Origin: Ceratobasidium sp. AG-K
Lineage: Eukaryota > Basidiomycota > Agaricomycetes > Cantharellales > Ceratobasidiaceae
Direction of reading: 5' to 3'
DNA: 64,000 nt
Assembly: GCA_037039685.1 (NCBI GenBank)
Contig: JAWNGF010000011.1
Location: 1,054,001-1,118,000 of the forward strand
Shown here: one piece after another, positions 9,991 through 23,161 of the stretch
Numbering within the stretch: the stretch's first letter is position 1
Layout of the letters: the number at the start of each line of letters is the position of its first letter
Made by a program: the position numbers and the translations under genes
Notes under the pieces: generated by a model
Seen by the model: the letters and a program-made list of their open reading frames with translations, nothing else
Database searches by the model: none
Told to the model about the DNA's origin: nothing

Positions 9991-12179
9991 ATGTCTACTC
10001 CTTCTGAGGTTCGCGATGTAGGGAAGAGCAAACAGGAGGGTGAGTCGGATTGATCTGGATAATCCCAGTCGCGAGGACCTAACTCTACTCGTCAGCACTA
10101 CTCGCACTTCTTAATTCACTCGTGCCCAATGGGCAGATGACACTCCCAGATGATGCGGATATCGACAAACTTGCGGAAAGGTTGGACGAGCTTCTAGCTA
10201 GTAAAGGCGGACTTGACGCTTATACTAATGTGCCCCGGGATGATCAAGGCCGGGTGAGTCTTCGTCCTTGCGTAAGAATGCTCTCGCCACTGATCAGCAT
10301 ATGAACCAACTTGTACGCCACAGCCTTTGAATGAAGAAGGATTACCCATCATGGAGATCGTCGAACCCGTGACCAACGACTCGTCGGGGATCAGCACATT
10401 GCCTGTTGGCACTCCATCCCAATCGAAACAATTCGAGCCATCATTTTCTCCGCTCCCCGACTGGGCCCTCAGCCCGGCGGCACTGGCAGCTCGTCGACAG
10501 GAACGGGACAGGATCCTTGATCTCCTGGAGCAGGAGGAACAAGAAGAGCTCGCCAGGGAGGCGGCAGCTAACGAACCAAAGAGACGGAATGAGGTACCCG
10601 CAGCTGCACGAGTGACGCCACAGCGCGCTCTGGATCAAATTGTTCGACAACCGATAACCCAATCTGGATCAGCTGTCTCGGTTTCAGCAGCCAAGCCGAC
10701 AAGCTCCTCTGTGCCAATAGCCCCGAATAGCGGCTCGCTGCTCTCCAAGAGCTCGGACGCCGCGTCTCAAGCGGCTAGTGGACCATCTAGGCCTAAAAAG
10801 CAAAAGAGTGTCTCATTCGCCGATCCGCCACGAGGGGGTTCATCCGGTCAGCCCCGCTCATCCGAACCGGAGCTCGACTGGGGAGATGTCATTCTGGTGC
10901 CTCTAAACTCGAACAAGCCAGGGCCTGCCAAAACCGCCGGTGTTATGAAAGACCTTGTCATGGAACGCCCGTTTGCTCAATCAAGTCCGGCTGAAAGAAT
11001 GGCCGACTCGGATGATGAGAATGAAGACGAGGGAGATCAGGTCCATGACATGCCCGAAGACTCAGAAGACTCGGAAACAGAGGTCCCCAAGGAGGCGCTC
11101 GGTCAGCTAGCGACATCCGATGATGAGACTGATGCAGATGAGGGCGTCACACCAACTATCGATATTGATGACACGGACTTTGATGAGGCAATGCTACAGC
11201 GGGAAATAGCCCTCGCGTATTATGCTCGACGAAACCAGATGGGGCCAGGTGTAACATCTGGACCGCTTTTCGACTCGAACGCAACGGATGGAACGCCTAA
11301 TCGTGATGACGAGACCGGGAATGAACCGGATGGGAGTGATGTACAGGTGAGTACAGATACCCCTATGTTGACATACGCTTACACACAACACTCTGGAAGT
11401 CTAACACCACCCGGTTCCGCCGATCAAGGCTGCACGGAGATCCCCAGAGGTTAATCAACTCGGCGGTTCAATTCGGAAGAGTTATTGATGGCGAATTGGT
11501 AGTCGACAATACGGCAGACAAGGAAGTTGATGCGTCGATAGATTCGCTTACCGGAGCAGGTAACAATGGCCAGGAAGACCTGACAGAGAAAACGATTGAG
11601 CTCCTCCGACGCGGCAACAACCTTCCAATCGACGATCCCAAACCTCCACAGAATACTTCACCTCAAGGTCAACCAGTCTCCCCTGTTCTGGGCCCTGCTC
11701 CAATGTCCAAGCTGGGACCTGTGCGTCCTGTAGCTCAAAAGGCACCCCTGACCGGTAAACCAGTACCCAAAGCTAAAGCCACTGTCTCGATTCCAAGCGC
11801 CTCGCAAACAGCACCTGCTCCTGCGTCCCAATTTACTCAACCCACGATCATCGAATCCGGGTTTGGGTTCGACCCGGCGTTCCAGGTGGCCCCACCCAAA
11901 CCAAAGCCTGGCTTCGTGCGACCTGCTCCAATGTCTGAAGCCGTCAAGGAGCATGCTCCTACAATAACCCCTAATGCCCGTGGTCGAGGGGGTTCTCGCT
12001 TTGCTCAGGCCCAGAGGTCGAACCAGTCACCCACGCCGACGGTTAACGTCACCACCCCAAGCCTTATGGGCCGCGGCGTTATGGAGCGGGTAGCACCTGG
12101 TTCTACGGGTGAAACGAAAGCAGCCGAACCTCCCAAGCGCATATCGAGATTCCGTGCTGAAAGAGCCGGATTTTTGTAA
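9991..12179 (+). CDS. URI/Bud27-like protein (DUF3835), prefoldin domain not seen
   Basis: Four exons (9991-10039, 10096-10253, 10324-11346, 11448-12179) give 653 aa. The first intron has a clear CTAAC branch site. Recognisable parts are NEEGLPIMEIVEP near residue 71; a Glu/Arg helix (RRQERDRILDLLEQEEQEEL); the KKQKSVSFADPP motif near 225; VMKDLVMERP; acidic stretches rich in DDE and SED; and the C-terminal RISRFRAERAGFL. The VSFAD, (V/M)KxxVxER and SRFxxxR elements are typical of the DUF3835 half of URI1/Bud27, a prefoldin-like partner of RNA polymerase subunit Rpb5 acting in polymerase assembly and translation-linked TOR signalling. The N-terminal prefoldin helices expected before this region are not visible. 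The family call rests on short motifs, so it is moderate. Confidence 0.65.
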
Positions 12180-12399
12180 CACATATATAGTTGACCTTAC
12201 AATAAATGTAATGAAATAGTTGGGACTGGTCCTCTCCTGGCGCTTAGCAAAAATCGTTTGCAATTGCTCTCGGACTTGTTCGGATTTGATCCCCAAAGAA
12301 AAGTTACAGAGGCTCATTTCGGCCAGTTGACTCGAACGTCGACCGACGGATAAAAGCCGCGCATACGCTGCAAGTTTCCTACTCTCCCTCCAATCCAAA

Positions 12400-14006
12400 A
12401 TGTCTGTCGCATCCCGTGCCATTCGCCAGGCCATCCGCGCTGCCCCTAGGGTTGCGGCCAAGCCATCGACTGCTGCTCGCTCATACTCGCTCCTTGCTCG
12501 TGCAGCGACCGCAGCCATCTCTCGGTCAGCCTTTGCGCCGACTCAGGTTAGCACTATTAATGGACCCATGTTCGCTCGTGCCTTACATTGGTTTGATAGA
12601 CCCGTGGTGTCAAGACTCTCGACTTTGCGGGCACCAAAGAAGTCGTCTACGAACGAGCTGACTGGCCTCTTGCCAAGCTCCAGGACTACTTCAAGAACGA
12701 TACTCTTGCTCTCATTGGATACGGCTCGCAGGGTCACGGACAGGGGCTCAATGCGCGTGACAATGGCTTGAATGTCATTGTCGGTGTCCGAAAGGATGGC
12801 GAGTCATGGAAGCAGGCGATGGAGGACGGCTGGGTATGAGCTTATATGCTGATGATTTATCTCAGCCCTAACACTTGGCATTACTATAGGTGCCAGGCGA
12901 GACTCTGTTCCCCATCGAAGAGGCCATCAACCGCGGTTCAATTGTGATGAACCTCTTGTCTGATGCTGCTCAAGCTCAGACATGGTCCCAAATCGCTCCT
13001 CTGATTACCAAGGGCAAGACCCTCTACTTCTCGCACGGCTTCTCGGTCGTCTACAAGGACGATACCAACGTTATCCCCCCCAAGGATGTCGATGTCATCT
13101 TGGTCGCTCCCAAGGGATCCGGACGAACCGTGCGCACCCTGTTCAAGGAAGGTCGTGGTATCAACAGCAGTATTGCGGTTTGGCAAGACGTGACCGGCAA
13201 GGCCAAGGAGAAGGCGATCGCTCTGGGCATCGCCGTTGGAAGTGGTTACCTCTACGAGACCACATTTGAGAAGGAAGTCTACTCTGATCTCTACGGCGAA
13301 CGTGGTGTGGTAAGTGGTAGTCCGAGGCCGAATGGGTCGATTTTGACTAATTTAATCTACCCGTATTAGCTGATGGGTGGTATTCGTGAGTCTAGTCCTT
13401 GAGGTAAATGCGCCAAACGTTGACAAATCTACAGAGGGCATGTTCCTTGCGCAGTACAAGGTTCTTCGCGCCAATGGCCACAGCCCCTCTGAGGCATTCA
13501 ATGAGACCGTTGAAGAGGCGACTCAATCATTGTTCCCTCTGATCGGACAGTACGGCATGGTATGTGGAGCGAGCTTGATTAATCTAGATCGATCAATCTG
13601 ACTCTTCTTTGTAGGATTATATGTATGCCGCCTGCTCCACCACCGCTCGTCGCGGTGCCCTCGACTGGGCTCCTGAATTCGAAAAGGCGAACCGCCCCGT
13701 CTTCGAGGCAGTACGTTTGAAGCCAAACATTTGGGTACCGCGATCTAATACAGTTCGTAGCTCTACGAGTCGGTTCGCAACGGCACCGAGACTCGTCGCT
13801 CCCTCGAGTTCAACGGACGCAAGACTTACCGCGAGGACTTGGCTAGGGAGCTGAAAGAGATCGACGAACAGGAGATCTGGCGTGCAGGTATGTCGTGTCA
13901 GAAATAGACTTTGATTAGCGGATGATTGACGTTTTTAATTAAACAATAAGGTAAAACTGTCAGGTCTTTGCGTCCAGACTACAAAGGCCCTGCTCCCAAG
14001 ATCTAA
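12400..14006 (+). CDS. ILV5: Ketol-acid (acetohydroxyacid) reductoisomerase, mitochondrial
   Basis: Eight exons (12400-12546, 12600-12833, 12890-13309, 13370-13385, 13435-13559, 13615-13710, 13761-13887, 13951-14006) give 406 aa. It catalyses the Mg2+- and NADPH-dependent isomeroreduction of acetolactate and acetohydroxybutyrate in valine, leucine and isoleucine synthesis. Residues 1-30 ([20 protein letters not shown] onward) form a typical mitochondrial presequence. The dinucleotide fold shows [19 protein letters not shown], then [26 protein letters not shown] and [14 protein letters not shown], all signature segments. The C-terminal domain shows [16 protein letters not shown] and [11 protein letters not shown]; the protein ends [14 protein letters not shown]. 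Length matches fungal Ilv5. Exon 4 is a 16-nt micro-exon encoding LMGGI. A TATA-like ATAAAAG lies about 45 nt upstream. Confidence 0.96.
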
Positions 14007-14342
14007 AGACCGTCGCACACCCATCATCCTTCTCCCATCAAAAGTGCTTTACGGGCTTTTTGTTATACTTGTGTATATTATTTTGTCGTTGAAGCCATTA
14101 AAGCGTCATAGAGCGAGCGGGATTGGCCGGTTTTAAACCTAAGCACGTGATCAAATTATGGCGGCAATCATGGCTGCCGGTCCCGGTCAACGTGAATATT
14201 CCCCACAGTTTAAGGCTTGCTCGACCGCCATGTCAACCTCTACCTTGACCAGCAGACCATTCTCGACCCGACGTCCAGATTTCAGCACTTGAATTGATTC
14301 TAACTTTTGCCGACCTTTGTTGCCAACGACACAATCCTTGCT
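14007..14342. other. Intergenic between ILV5 and the nitronate monooxygenase gene
   Basis: Terminator of ILV5 and promoter of the next same-strand gene. No ORF or repeat supported. An in-frame extension upstream of 14343 was not found. Confidence 0.55.
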
Positions 14343-15848
<1,506 letters not shown>

Positions 15849-16496
15849 CGAGGAAGTTATTGACTTCTGAGGATTTACGACTCATGGCACCCGAGAAGGG
15901 GTAGCGTGGTTCCTTGCCCTAGTTCGAACTGTATCTACTCCAGTTTGACAGTTTGTCTATTGATCTGGAGCACCATTGAATGTCGATGTTGGCCCGTGTG
16001 CGATCTCTGTTGAGCCGAAACTCTGAGCAGTCAAGCGTTAATCGCACACACGCTTCTGGACCAAAAAGCCTGTCGTCCAGGCCGGAAGTGGCGTGTCAGT
16101 CGAAGCCGGCTATATGTGTTTTAACATTGAGCGGTGAGGGGGCTTAATCTAACCACCATCTGCTGTAGATTCGCTGTTGCTTAGCGAGTCCGTCGATCTT
16201 TGTATTTACACGTGCATAGGATCGCCGGACCCCGGTTGATTAAGCTAATCCCGACTTTGTATTGACTTCTCGGTGGTGCAAGTAAGGTTTATGCAGATCA
16301 CGGGATCAATAGTCTCCAAAAGGAGCGGGTTTTGTTGACGCGGGGAAAGAACCCATCACAATCTGGATCCGGGCAATGGTCATGTGATATGTCAAAGTCC
16401 AACGAGTTTACACTTTGCACAACGCATTACATCTCAGGAAAATAGATAGCAGAAAGGCTGATTGTATGTGAACAATAAACATGCTAGATAGCAACC
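15849..16496. other. Convergent intergenic spacer
   Basis: Lies between the 3' ends of the nitronate monooxygenase (+) and RAE1 (-). No coding, RNA or repeat feature is recognised. Confidence 0.6.
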
Positions 16497-18207
16497 CTAT
16501 TTCTTTGGGCGACGCTGGATAGCAAACGCCTCAGCCACAAGCATGAAGATACTGATGCAGACGACTTGCCTTGATCTCGTCGTCTTTTGTAACGTGCAAC
16601 ATAACCTTGTTGGGGTGATCCGGCGTCATCCCGCTATACCCTTTGCTCCAGTCATAGGAAACTGCATAGGCGAAGAGTGAGCCGGTTTTGTTGAATGCGG
16701 TGCCTAGAAAAAGTTAAATTAAATCAGGTTTGCCTCCGACAACGACGTGTACATACAGGCTATGGGTCCAGGAGCTTGGTCAAAGGCTGTTTGTGGCAAA
16801 TATTAGTTGCATATGATCGGTTGGTTCCTGACCGCTTACTTTTCAACCGTGTCTTCGAATCTTTATCCCAAAAGTTGATCGTTCCATCCGCTCCGGCCTG
16901 TCGACACATCTGTTAAGCGACCAACGGAGAATGAGCGCACCGTTGGCTTGGCTCACCGTGCTAAAAGTCCCATGCACCGGGTGAAAAGACATGTCATTGA
17001 CGGCAAACACCTGTGTGTTGTCCTTCGAAGCCCCTTGGTCTTTCCGATGGCACTTGAAGGAGAAGTTCAAACTAAAAGATTCTAATATTATTCCCGAGTT
17101 CCGAAAGAGCGACCCCATTTCTTGGTGGCGTACCTCGAGTCTTTTTCTTCCACATATCTAAAAATTACAGTCGAGGATATGGTTAAATATTGGAAAAGTG
17201 ACCGAAATCAGCGTACTTACTGAATGGCAACCCTGCCTTCGATGCTCCCTACAGCGAATCCATTCGCAGTTGTGAAGCATGAAATCACACGCGTCTGCCA
17301 TTTAAGCGGTGAAACCATTGTCTGTTTGAGACCAGATTCTCAGTGTGAGTAACGTGTTCTAGAACGAGCCTCGGCTCCAACAAAACAGAAAAACAAGCTG
17401 ACCCGGTACGCAGCTGTCGGATTATTCAAGTTAAACATTTGTATGTGCCTTTCTGCTGTCCCGACAACCAAAAGAGGGTATGTAACGTCCATGGTGTAGC
17501 ACCGCTCCGGAAGATCGACTTTAGCGACGGGTGTGGATTGGCGCGTATCCCAGTACTAGATATATAATAAAAAATGAAACATCAGGAACCCCAAGCTGCC
17601 CACAAAGACAAAGCAGCTTGCCTTCAGAGTCTTATCCCAGCTTCCAGTGGCCAAAATTCCACCTTGGGCGTCAATCCATTTAACACATGATATGGCAGCG
17701 TCGTGAGCGGCTATCTGAGTCGCTTGTCCCGTTTGAACATCAAACATTCGCCCAGCCTATCCAGGTTAGTGTTGTTAATAATAAAAAAAGCGTACCCTAT
17801 GTGGCGCCAACCTCACCTTGTCCGCTCCTCCAGAAAAGACCTTATTTCCTTCCTGCAAACCATAAGAGAGTATCATTACCGATGGAAAAGTGGCGCACCT
17901 TGTTCCAGCAGACACTCAGAACCGGGCCCTCGTGTGAAAACATAGCCTTTCCCTGGCTCTGGCCTTGGGCGCCAATCTCATATAGCCGAACCTTGGTGCC
18001 ATCGCGGCGAAAGGAAAATCGGTGAAGAGAAATTCGTGCTATAAGATTCGCGCTTACCTCGTTGTTCCAGCTCCCAACGGCAAGATAATCAGCCGTCGGG
18101 CTAAAATCCAAACAGGAAATGGAGTCGCCCGGTGGGTCTACTAGCTCAACATCCTTGACATCCGTTGTCGTGTTCGTCGTAGTCGTACTGCCCCCAAAGA
18201 ATGCCAT
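16497..18207 (-). CDS. RAE1: mRNA export factor Rae1/Gle2, WD40 protein
   Basis: Twelve exons, from 18207-18058 down to 16514-16497, give 348 aa; the family is usually 340-370 aa. The protein docks on the Nup98/Nup145 GLEBS motif at nuclear pores and supports poly(A) RNA export and spindle function. The N-terminus is a Thr-rich linker followed by DPPGDSISCLDFSPTADYLA; WD repeats include VGSWNNEVRLYEI, GPVLSVCWNKEGNKVFSGGA, ISCVKWIDAQGGILATGSWD with KTLKYWDTRQ, VVGTAERHIQMFNLNNP, then GFAVGSIEGRVAIQYVEEKD. SLNFSFKCHRKD, AGADGTINFWDKDSKTRLK and SYDWSKGYSG are signature segments. The C-terminus is RRPKK. Two introns (17556-17621 and 16515-16569) use GC donors (GCAAGC, GCAAGT) and are needed to keep YWDTRQ and the last exon in frame. 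Confidence 0.95.
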
Positions 18208-20124
18208 GTGGTGCGCAGAAACAAATCACAAGGTATCACCTGGAACGTTGTTATGCTGACCTCATCACAGTCAGTTAGCCCACGTGACGCACTTCGTGCT
18301 CCTCGTGGCCTTGGACAGGCTGAAAGCCTCGCCCAAATCGTCCTACGTGCCAAAATAATATTGATATTAGTATATTCACACGAAAAAAGAGACAAAAATT
18401 GGTCAAGGCTCCATGCACAAAGGCATTTACCCCATAATACGCGCCACCCCCCGAGTTTAATCGTATACGTCGAGGTATTGAGTGCCTGGACGTTGGTGTT
18501 ACCCAATCCGTCGGGGACTCGATGCGGCACACACAAGAAGCTTTTCGTTACAGTTTTCTGTACCAGATAGTCTTTCAGCCAGATCTTGTCCTACATACTA
18601 TTCGTCAATAAGAAATAACCGCGCGGCCCAATTTAAGGTATACTTCGCATCTCTTCACTTTCCAATTGCTAGGACTGGGTGACGAGTGGAAACGACCGCA
18701 CCTGAGCGGGAACTATCCAATTACAGTATCTCATTTCACCTCATTAGCGCGGAATTGGACCCCTTTAGCATACCCATCATCAGCCTCGGCTATGGTTCTA
18801 TAACCTTACTTAGACATGTTCTTCTGATTTAGAGCATGATTCCATCGACCGCGTGTGTTCATAATGAAATGTATGCATTGCTTAAACAATTGATGAATGT
18901 ACCCTATACAGAACCCAACTGGCATGCGCTCGGGTCGGCCAACATCAGGTAGTCTTCCTTCACAAATAGAACCAAGTCAGATTGGGAGTATGTGTCGGGA
19001 GCTAATCAAGCAGTCGAGAGGGCTGTATTCAAGCTTGACTTACGCCCAATAAATCCGAACTCAGAGCCCAGTTTGCGCTGAAAACGCTATTGTATATATG
19101 CACTATGGACATCAACGACCATCAGGTTTTTTAAAACGATTCGGCAGCAAGGGCAAAGTAGTCGTGGTTCCAGCTGCAGGTTCTCTGCTCGTCGTGAAAC
19201 TGGGTATATAGAACATGCACCGTTGCGAACCAGGTTTCCTTTGACACTCGGGCGCGGAGGTTGCAGCAGCTACGCCCTTCATATGCCGCCCTATGAAAAT
19301 CTAATGAGAGTATCATTTATTGTGTCCGGCAACTTGCAGCGTAAGCCCTAAGAGTCCGACGGGCCCCAGTAAGCTATAAACCCTTCTTCCGGTCCCAACG
19401 ATAACAATGTCAACGATGGATTTGAGGCCACACCGAAGGGTCGCCAGACGCCCCTACGTCAGCGCATTGGGTTTGAAACTCGCCAACGTATGACTGTTAG
19501 GGGATGTGGATAGCGGGCGGCTTCGGTATGTCAAGTTGAGACCTTGAGTGGCTCAGAGTGGTATCCATCGAAGGACGATGCTCTATTGGGCTTATGTCAG
19601 GTTAATATCGGCGGCGCGTGATCCGGACTCGGAGTTCCTTGTCCTCGGAGGTGTGTTGAAAAATGAAACTTATGAGTACTGAATGTCGAAGTACGTAGTA
19701 TATGAGATGCGTAGGTGAAGGTAATGTGGACGGAGGCACTCGCTCGTTGAGACCAGGGGTCCTCATGAGAGCAACAAATAGTACATCTACTGCTTGAACC
19801 GTTGGGAATCGCGCACACGTCGATACAACAGATTATCACGGCCTGCTGGGTTCCGCTAGCTCACCCGGGGTCCGGAGGTCTGGAGCAAGGACCCTGGGTG
19901 GTATTTGAGTAGTTATCGGACTCATTGGATCCTTGGAACCGCCGGACTGGCCCGATCGCTTCGTTTCAAATTGCACCTCTCCGCAACAAGAGTGCTTCAT
20001 TCATATAATACGACCAAATGTGAATGTGCTGAAACTCATCCCCAACGACTTCTTCTACTTGTCCCTCCAACATTTAAAGTGTCACCCTTGCTCACACCCA
20101 CCACCCCCCGCTCACATCACACAG
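18208..20124. other. Divergent intergenic region
   Basis: Lies upstream of both RAE1 (-) and the C2H2 factor (+). ORFs up to 131 aa overlap one another on both strands and show no family character. The last 200 bases before 20125 are CT- and CA-rich with in-frame ATGs (for example 19933). They read as a long leader and not as protein. Confidence 0.5.
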
Positions 20125-21291
20125 ATGAACGACTTGGTCTACCAGTCTCACTTGTACAGCCACTCCCAACATCTTGACCCGACCAGTTCCATGCATCTCG
20201 CCTACTATCAGTCTGCGCAAGCTGACGGCCAGGCTCAGCCATGGTCACTCGACCAGCACAAGGGGTTGGAACCGTGTGCGCGCACGCTATGCCACTCCGA
20301 GTCGATGTTGTACACTTCCGAATTCGCCGATCCAAGTTCCAATCTGGGGCTTGCAGGCCAGGAAATGTCCATGCCTTATCCGGTTTATTCGACTTCATCA
20401 GAGTATCCAGTCATGCCCCTGGAAGGCTATCAACTTCATGAAACGGTGGCTGGCTCGTCCCGGTTCCCCCATGAGTCGATCTATGCACCCTCCCCCGCCT
20501 TTGGCCAGCGTCAACAACTCGAGGTTCCTACCGAGCCCTACCAGCCATCGTGGCCGAGCAATAGCTCATTTCAAGTTCCATCTCAATTCGCCGACGGTGG
20601 TTCATCTTCTGTGCGCTATTCGCCTTACACAGTCAAATCTCAACGACGAGACATCAATGGTGCTGATACCCCACCTTCACCACTTTCCCTCGCACGTTCC
20701 AAGTACTCTTCGGCATCACCGTCCCCTGGCCCCCTTACCCCTGCCATTGGTCCCATTTCGCTTCAAACCGAATCGTGTGCCGTTGGCCTCGAGTCCCGAC
20801 CAACGTCATCGGATTCATCACGTCATTCGCATACTCGAGTAAGTGACAGTAATTGATCCTAACAAGTGCTCCCGACTAACGGCGATTTAGAATGAGGAAG
20901 TTGATCCGGATCGCCCGTACCCTTGTGGTTCGTGTCGAATGGCATTCGCTCGTCAACACGACTTGACCCGTCACTCACGCGTACACAGCGGCGAAACACC
21001 GTATTCTTGTCATGGTTGCCGCCAGGGATTCCGCCGCTCTGATGCACGCTCACGACACTGGGGCAAGGAAGCACAGTGCCTGGCCCTCCATCAGCGACTT
21101 GTTGAAGGCACAGAGGTGAGGATGCTTGTGTTTGGTTCTGTAAATGTGCTCATTGGATTTGGCAGGAGGGACGTAAGCTTCAAAAGAGCTTGTTGCGCCT
21201 TGGTGACAAGGCTGGTCGAGTTGGTACCACTACCTTCAGGGTACACAAACCACCAACCCGCTCTATGCGTGGTACTGGAGCGTACGCCTAA
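20125..21291 (+). CDS. C2H2 zinc-finger transcription factor
   Basis: Three exons (20125-20838, 20891-21115, 21166-21291) give 354 aa. The first 238 residues are low-complexity, rich in Ser, Pro, Gln and Tyr, like a fungal activation region. Exon 2 encodes two zinc fingers: PYPCGSCRMAFARQHDLTRH with SRVH completing a C-x2-C-x12-H-x3-H finger, then CHGCRQGFRRSDARSRHWG ending in a cysteine (C-x2-C-x12-H-x5-C). The paired RQHDLTRH and RRSDARSRH layout is common in basidiomycete developmental and stress regulators. The basic C-terminus follows. It should bind DNA in the nucleus; target genes are unknown. I prefer the ATG at 20125 over an in-frame ATG at 19933, because the intervening residues look like translated leader. 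Confidence 0.85.
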
Positions 21292-23161
21292 TTCCTTTCC
21301 ATATCGTGCTATGCAACCCCTATATGTTACTTTTATTTTGCCTTTTTGTTGTTCTATCATCCTTCCTTGGGTTCTGCACGTTGTCTCTTTGCAGTACCCC
21401 AGTGACGGCTGGACTTTTATTACATTATGCAACGCTCGTATGCTTCAAACTTCTATGATGCTCTTGGACATTGTCTTCTGCTCGATCAATTGTAGTCTCA
21501 AGCTGTATTGTATTTTTTTTTATAAACCCGAGCATCGAATAACTCTTCACTTCCCAAGCACCAACCTGCCCCAATAAGTTTTTTAAGCTTACGCGTTGGC
21601 GAGTGAGGTCACGACAACAGGAGCGCAAGCTTGGTGGCGTATATACAAATCCCACGCCAAATTTTGGGGGCCCGGGCTAAAGTTAGCTTTGCGGCCTCGA
21701 ATTCATCCCGCCACCGCTCGCTCAAGGAATCTGGATCAAGCCCAGACCCAGGATCTGCGCCAATATAACCGACTCAGGACATCACTGGGTCGCATCAGAT
21801 TTCAGGTGAATGAAGGACCTACTTCGTTACAGAATTAATACTCACTGACGTCGTTGCGTTACCAAGCTTCCATAGGACATAAGAGAGCCGTGTAGGTTGA
21901 GGCGTAAGCATGTGTGTGTAATGAACAGGGGTCGCGCTTCGTCAGCAATAAAAGCCCTACAAAGGGGCAAAACCCAAACAATGAGCGGCTTGTCGATCCG
22001 CTCCACGACATGGACGTTGCAGATAAGTGGTTGCTTGAGGGATGAGAACCTAGACTTTGACGAGCTGAGCTGAGCTGAAACCTGCTCGCTCAGACCCGCA
22101 TATACGGAACCTGGTTGCCACTTCCGCCATTCCAAAGCACAACAATTCACTTCAGGTGATCTAGGTCCACGACAAAAGAAAGAGCTAGATACGCCACCCG
22201 GTCAGTGACACAAGTTGTGGGCGTGTGGATCAGTAAAATCGGCCGAGTATCTAAACATTGATCGACGACAGGTTTTTTGATAGAGTTTGCGTTATTGCTA
22301 GGCTCGTGCGGTAGAACGGTGTGTATAGGCAAAGTCTATTCCGCTAGGTTGGTTAGGTCCTGGTTGTATCTGAATTTCGGAGCTGAGGTACAGAGCCGTG
22401 CAATGGACACGATTGTCCGGTTGTGATTACTTCAATGGATTTACCAAGGATCCGGGAGCCTGCTAATCGATCCGGAATGTACTCTCCTTTCTTCTTGTGG
22501 TCAGTGGTACTTCCTATACTTGCAGGTTCCGCATTATCCCCAAACTCTGCTGCTCTGAGACGCTGGTCCACGTTGTATCTAGGCTAGTGGCTACACGCAT
22601 TCCCTGTTCCTGCTTTCGCCAGGTACACCCATTGTCGTGCTAACTTTGTTCGGTCCTCGACCGCCATTATAATTGTTAACGGACGGGGTACTGCGGGGAG
22701 AATATCTCCCCCGAATGAAGCGCTCGTTTACGTCATGCAGCATACGTCCCCCGATCTCCTATCGTAATCGTGATTTCGTGACTCCTTCAGCATCGGATGA
22801 CAGTCATTCGCTGTCAAGCGGATCGTGACAGAATAGGTCGAATGTAAACCGCTACTCATACTCCCCTTGGCTAGACTTTTTTAGACTACCATCAATTATG
22901 TAGGAAAAGGAGACAAAATGAACCGGTTTGACATTGCGATAACTGAATGCCACCTCGAGCGAGCAAGCTCAAATTCAGCAGAATTGCCTCCAAACGTAGG
23001 AAGCTAAGTGACACTTTGTTCACGGACTGTGTTTCAAACGACTCTCTACTAGGTACAGCGCTACAAATAGAATACTTAAACGTTAAACGGACTAGGGCAT
23101 ACGGAATCATGTCGGGACGTGTATAGTCGGCTAAAGAACTCACGGCCGCCTGGTAAGCAAG
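21292..23161. other. Intergenic, no gene supported
   Basis: The interval lies downstream of the C2H2 gene (+) and downstream of the sirtuin gene (-). Short ORFs on both strands (up to 113 aa) look random. No tRNA-like B box or transposon motif was found. Confidence 0.55.

Noticed and set aside
19933..20124. In-frame 64-residue N-terminal extension of the C2H2 factor
   Set aside because: Sequence is CT/CA-rich like a leader and has no protein character; the ATG at 20125 is preferred, though the upstream one is not excluded.
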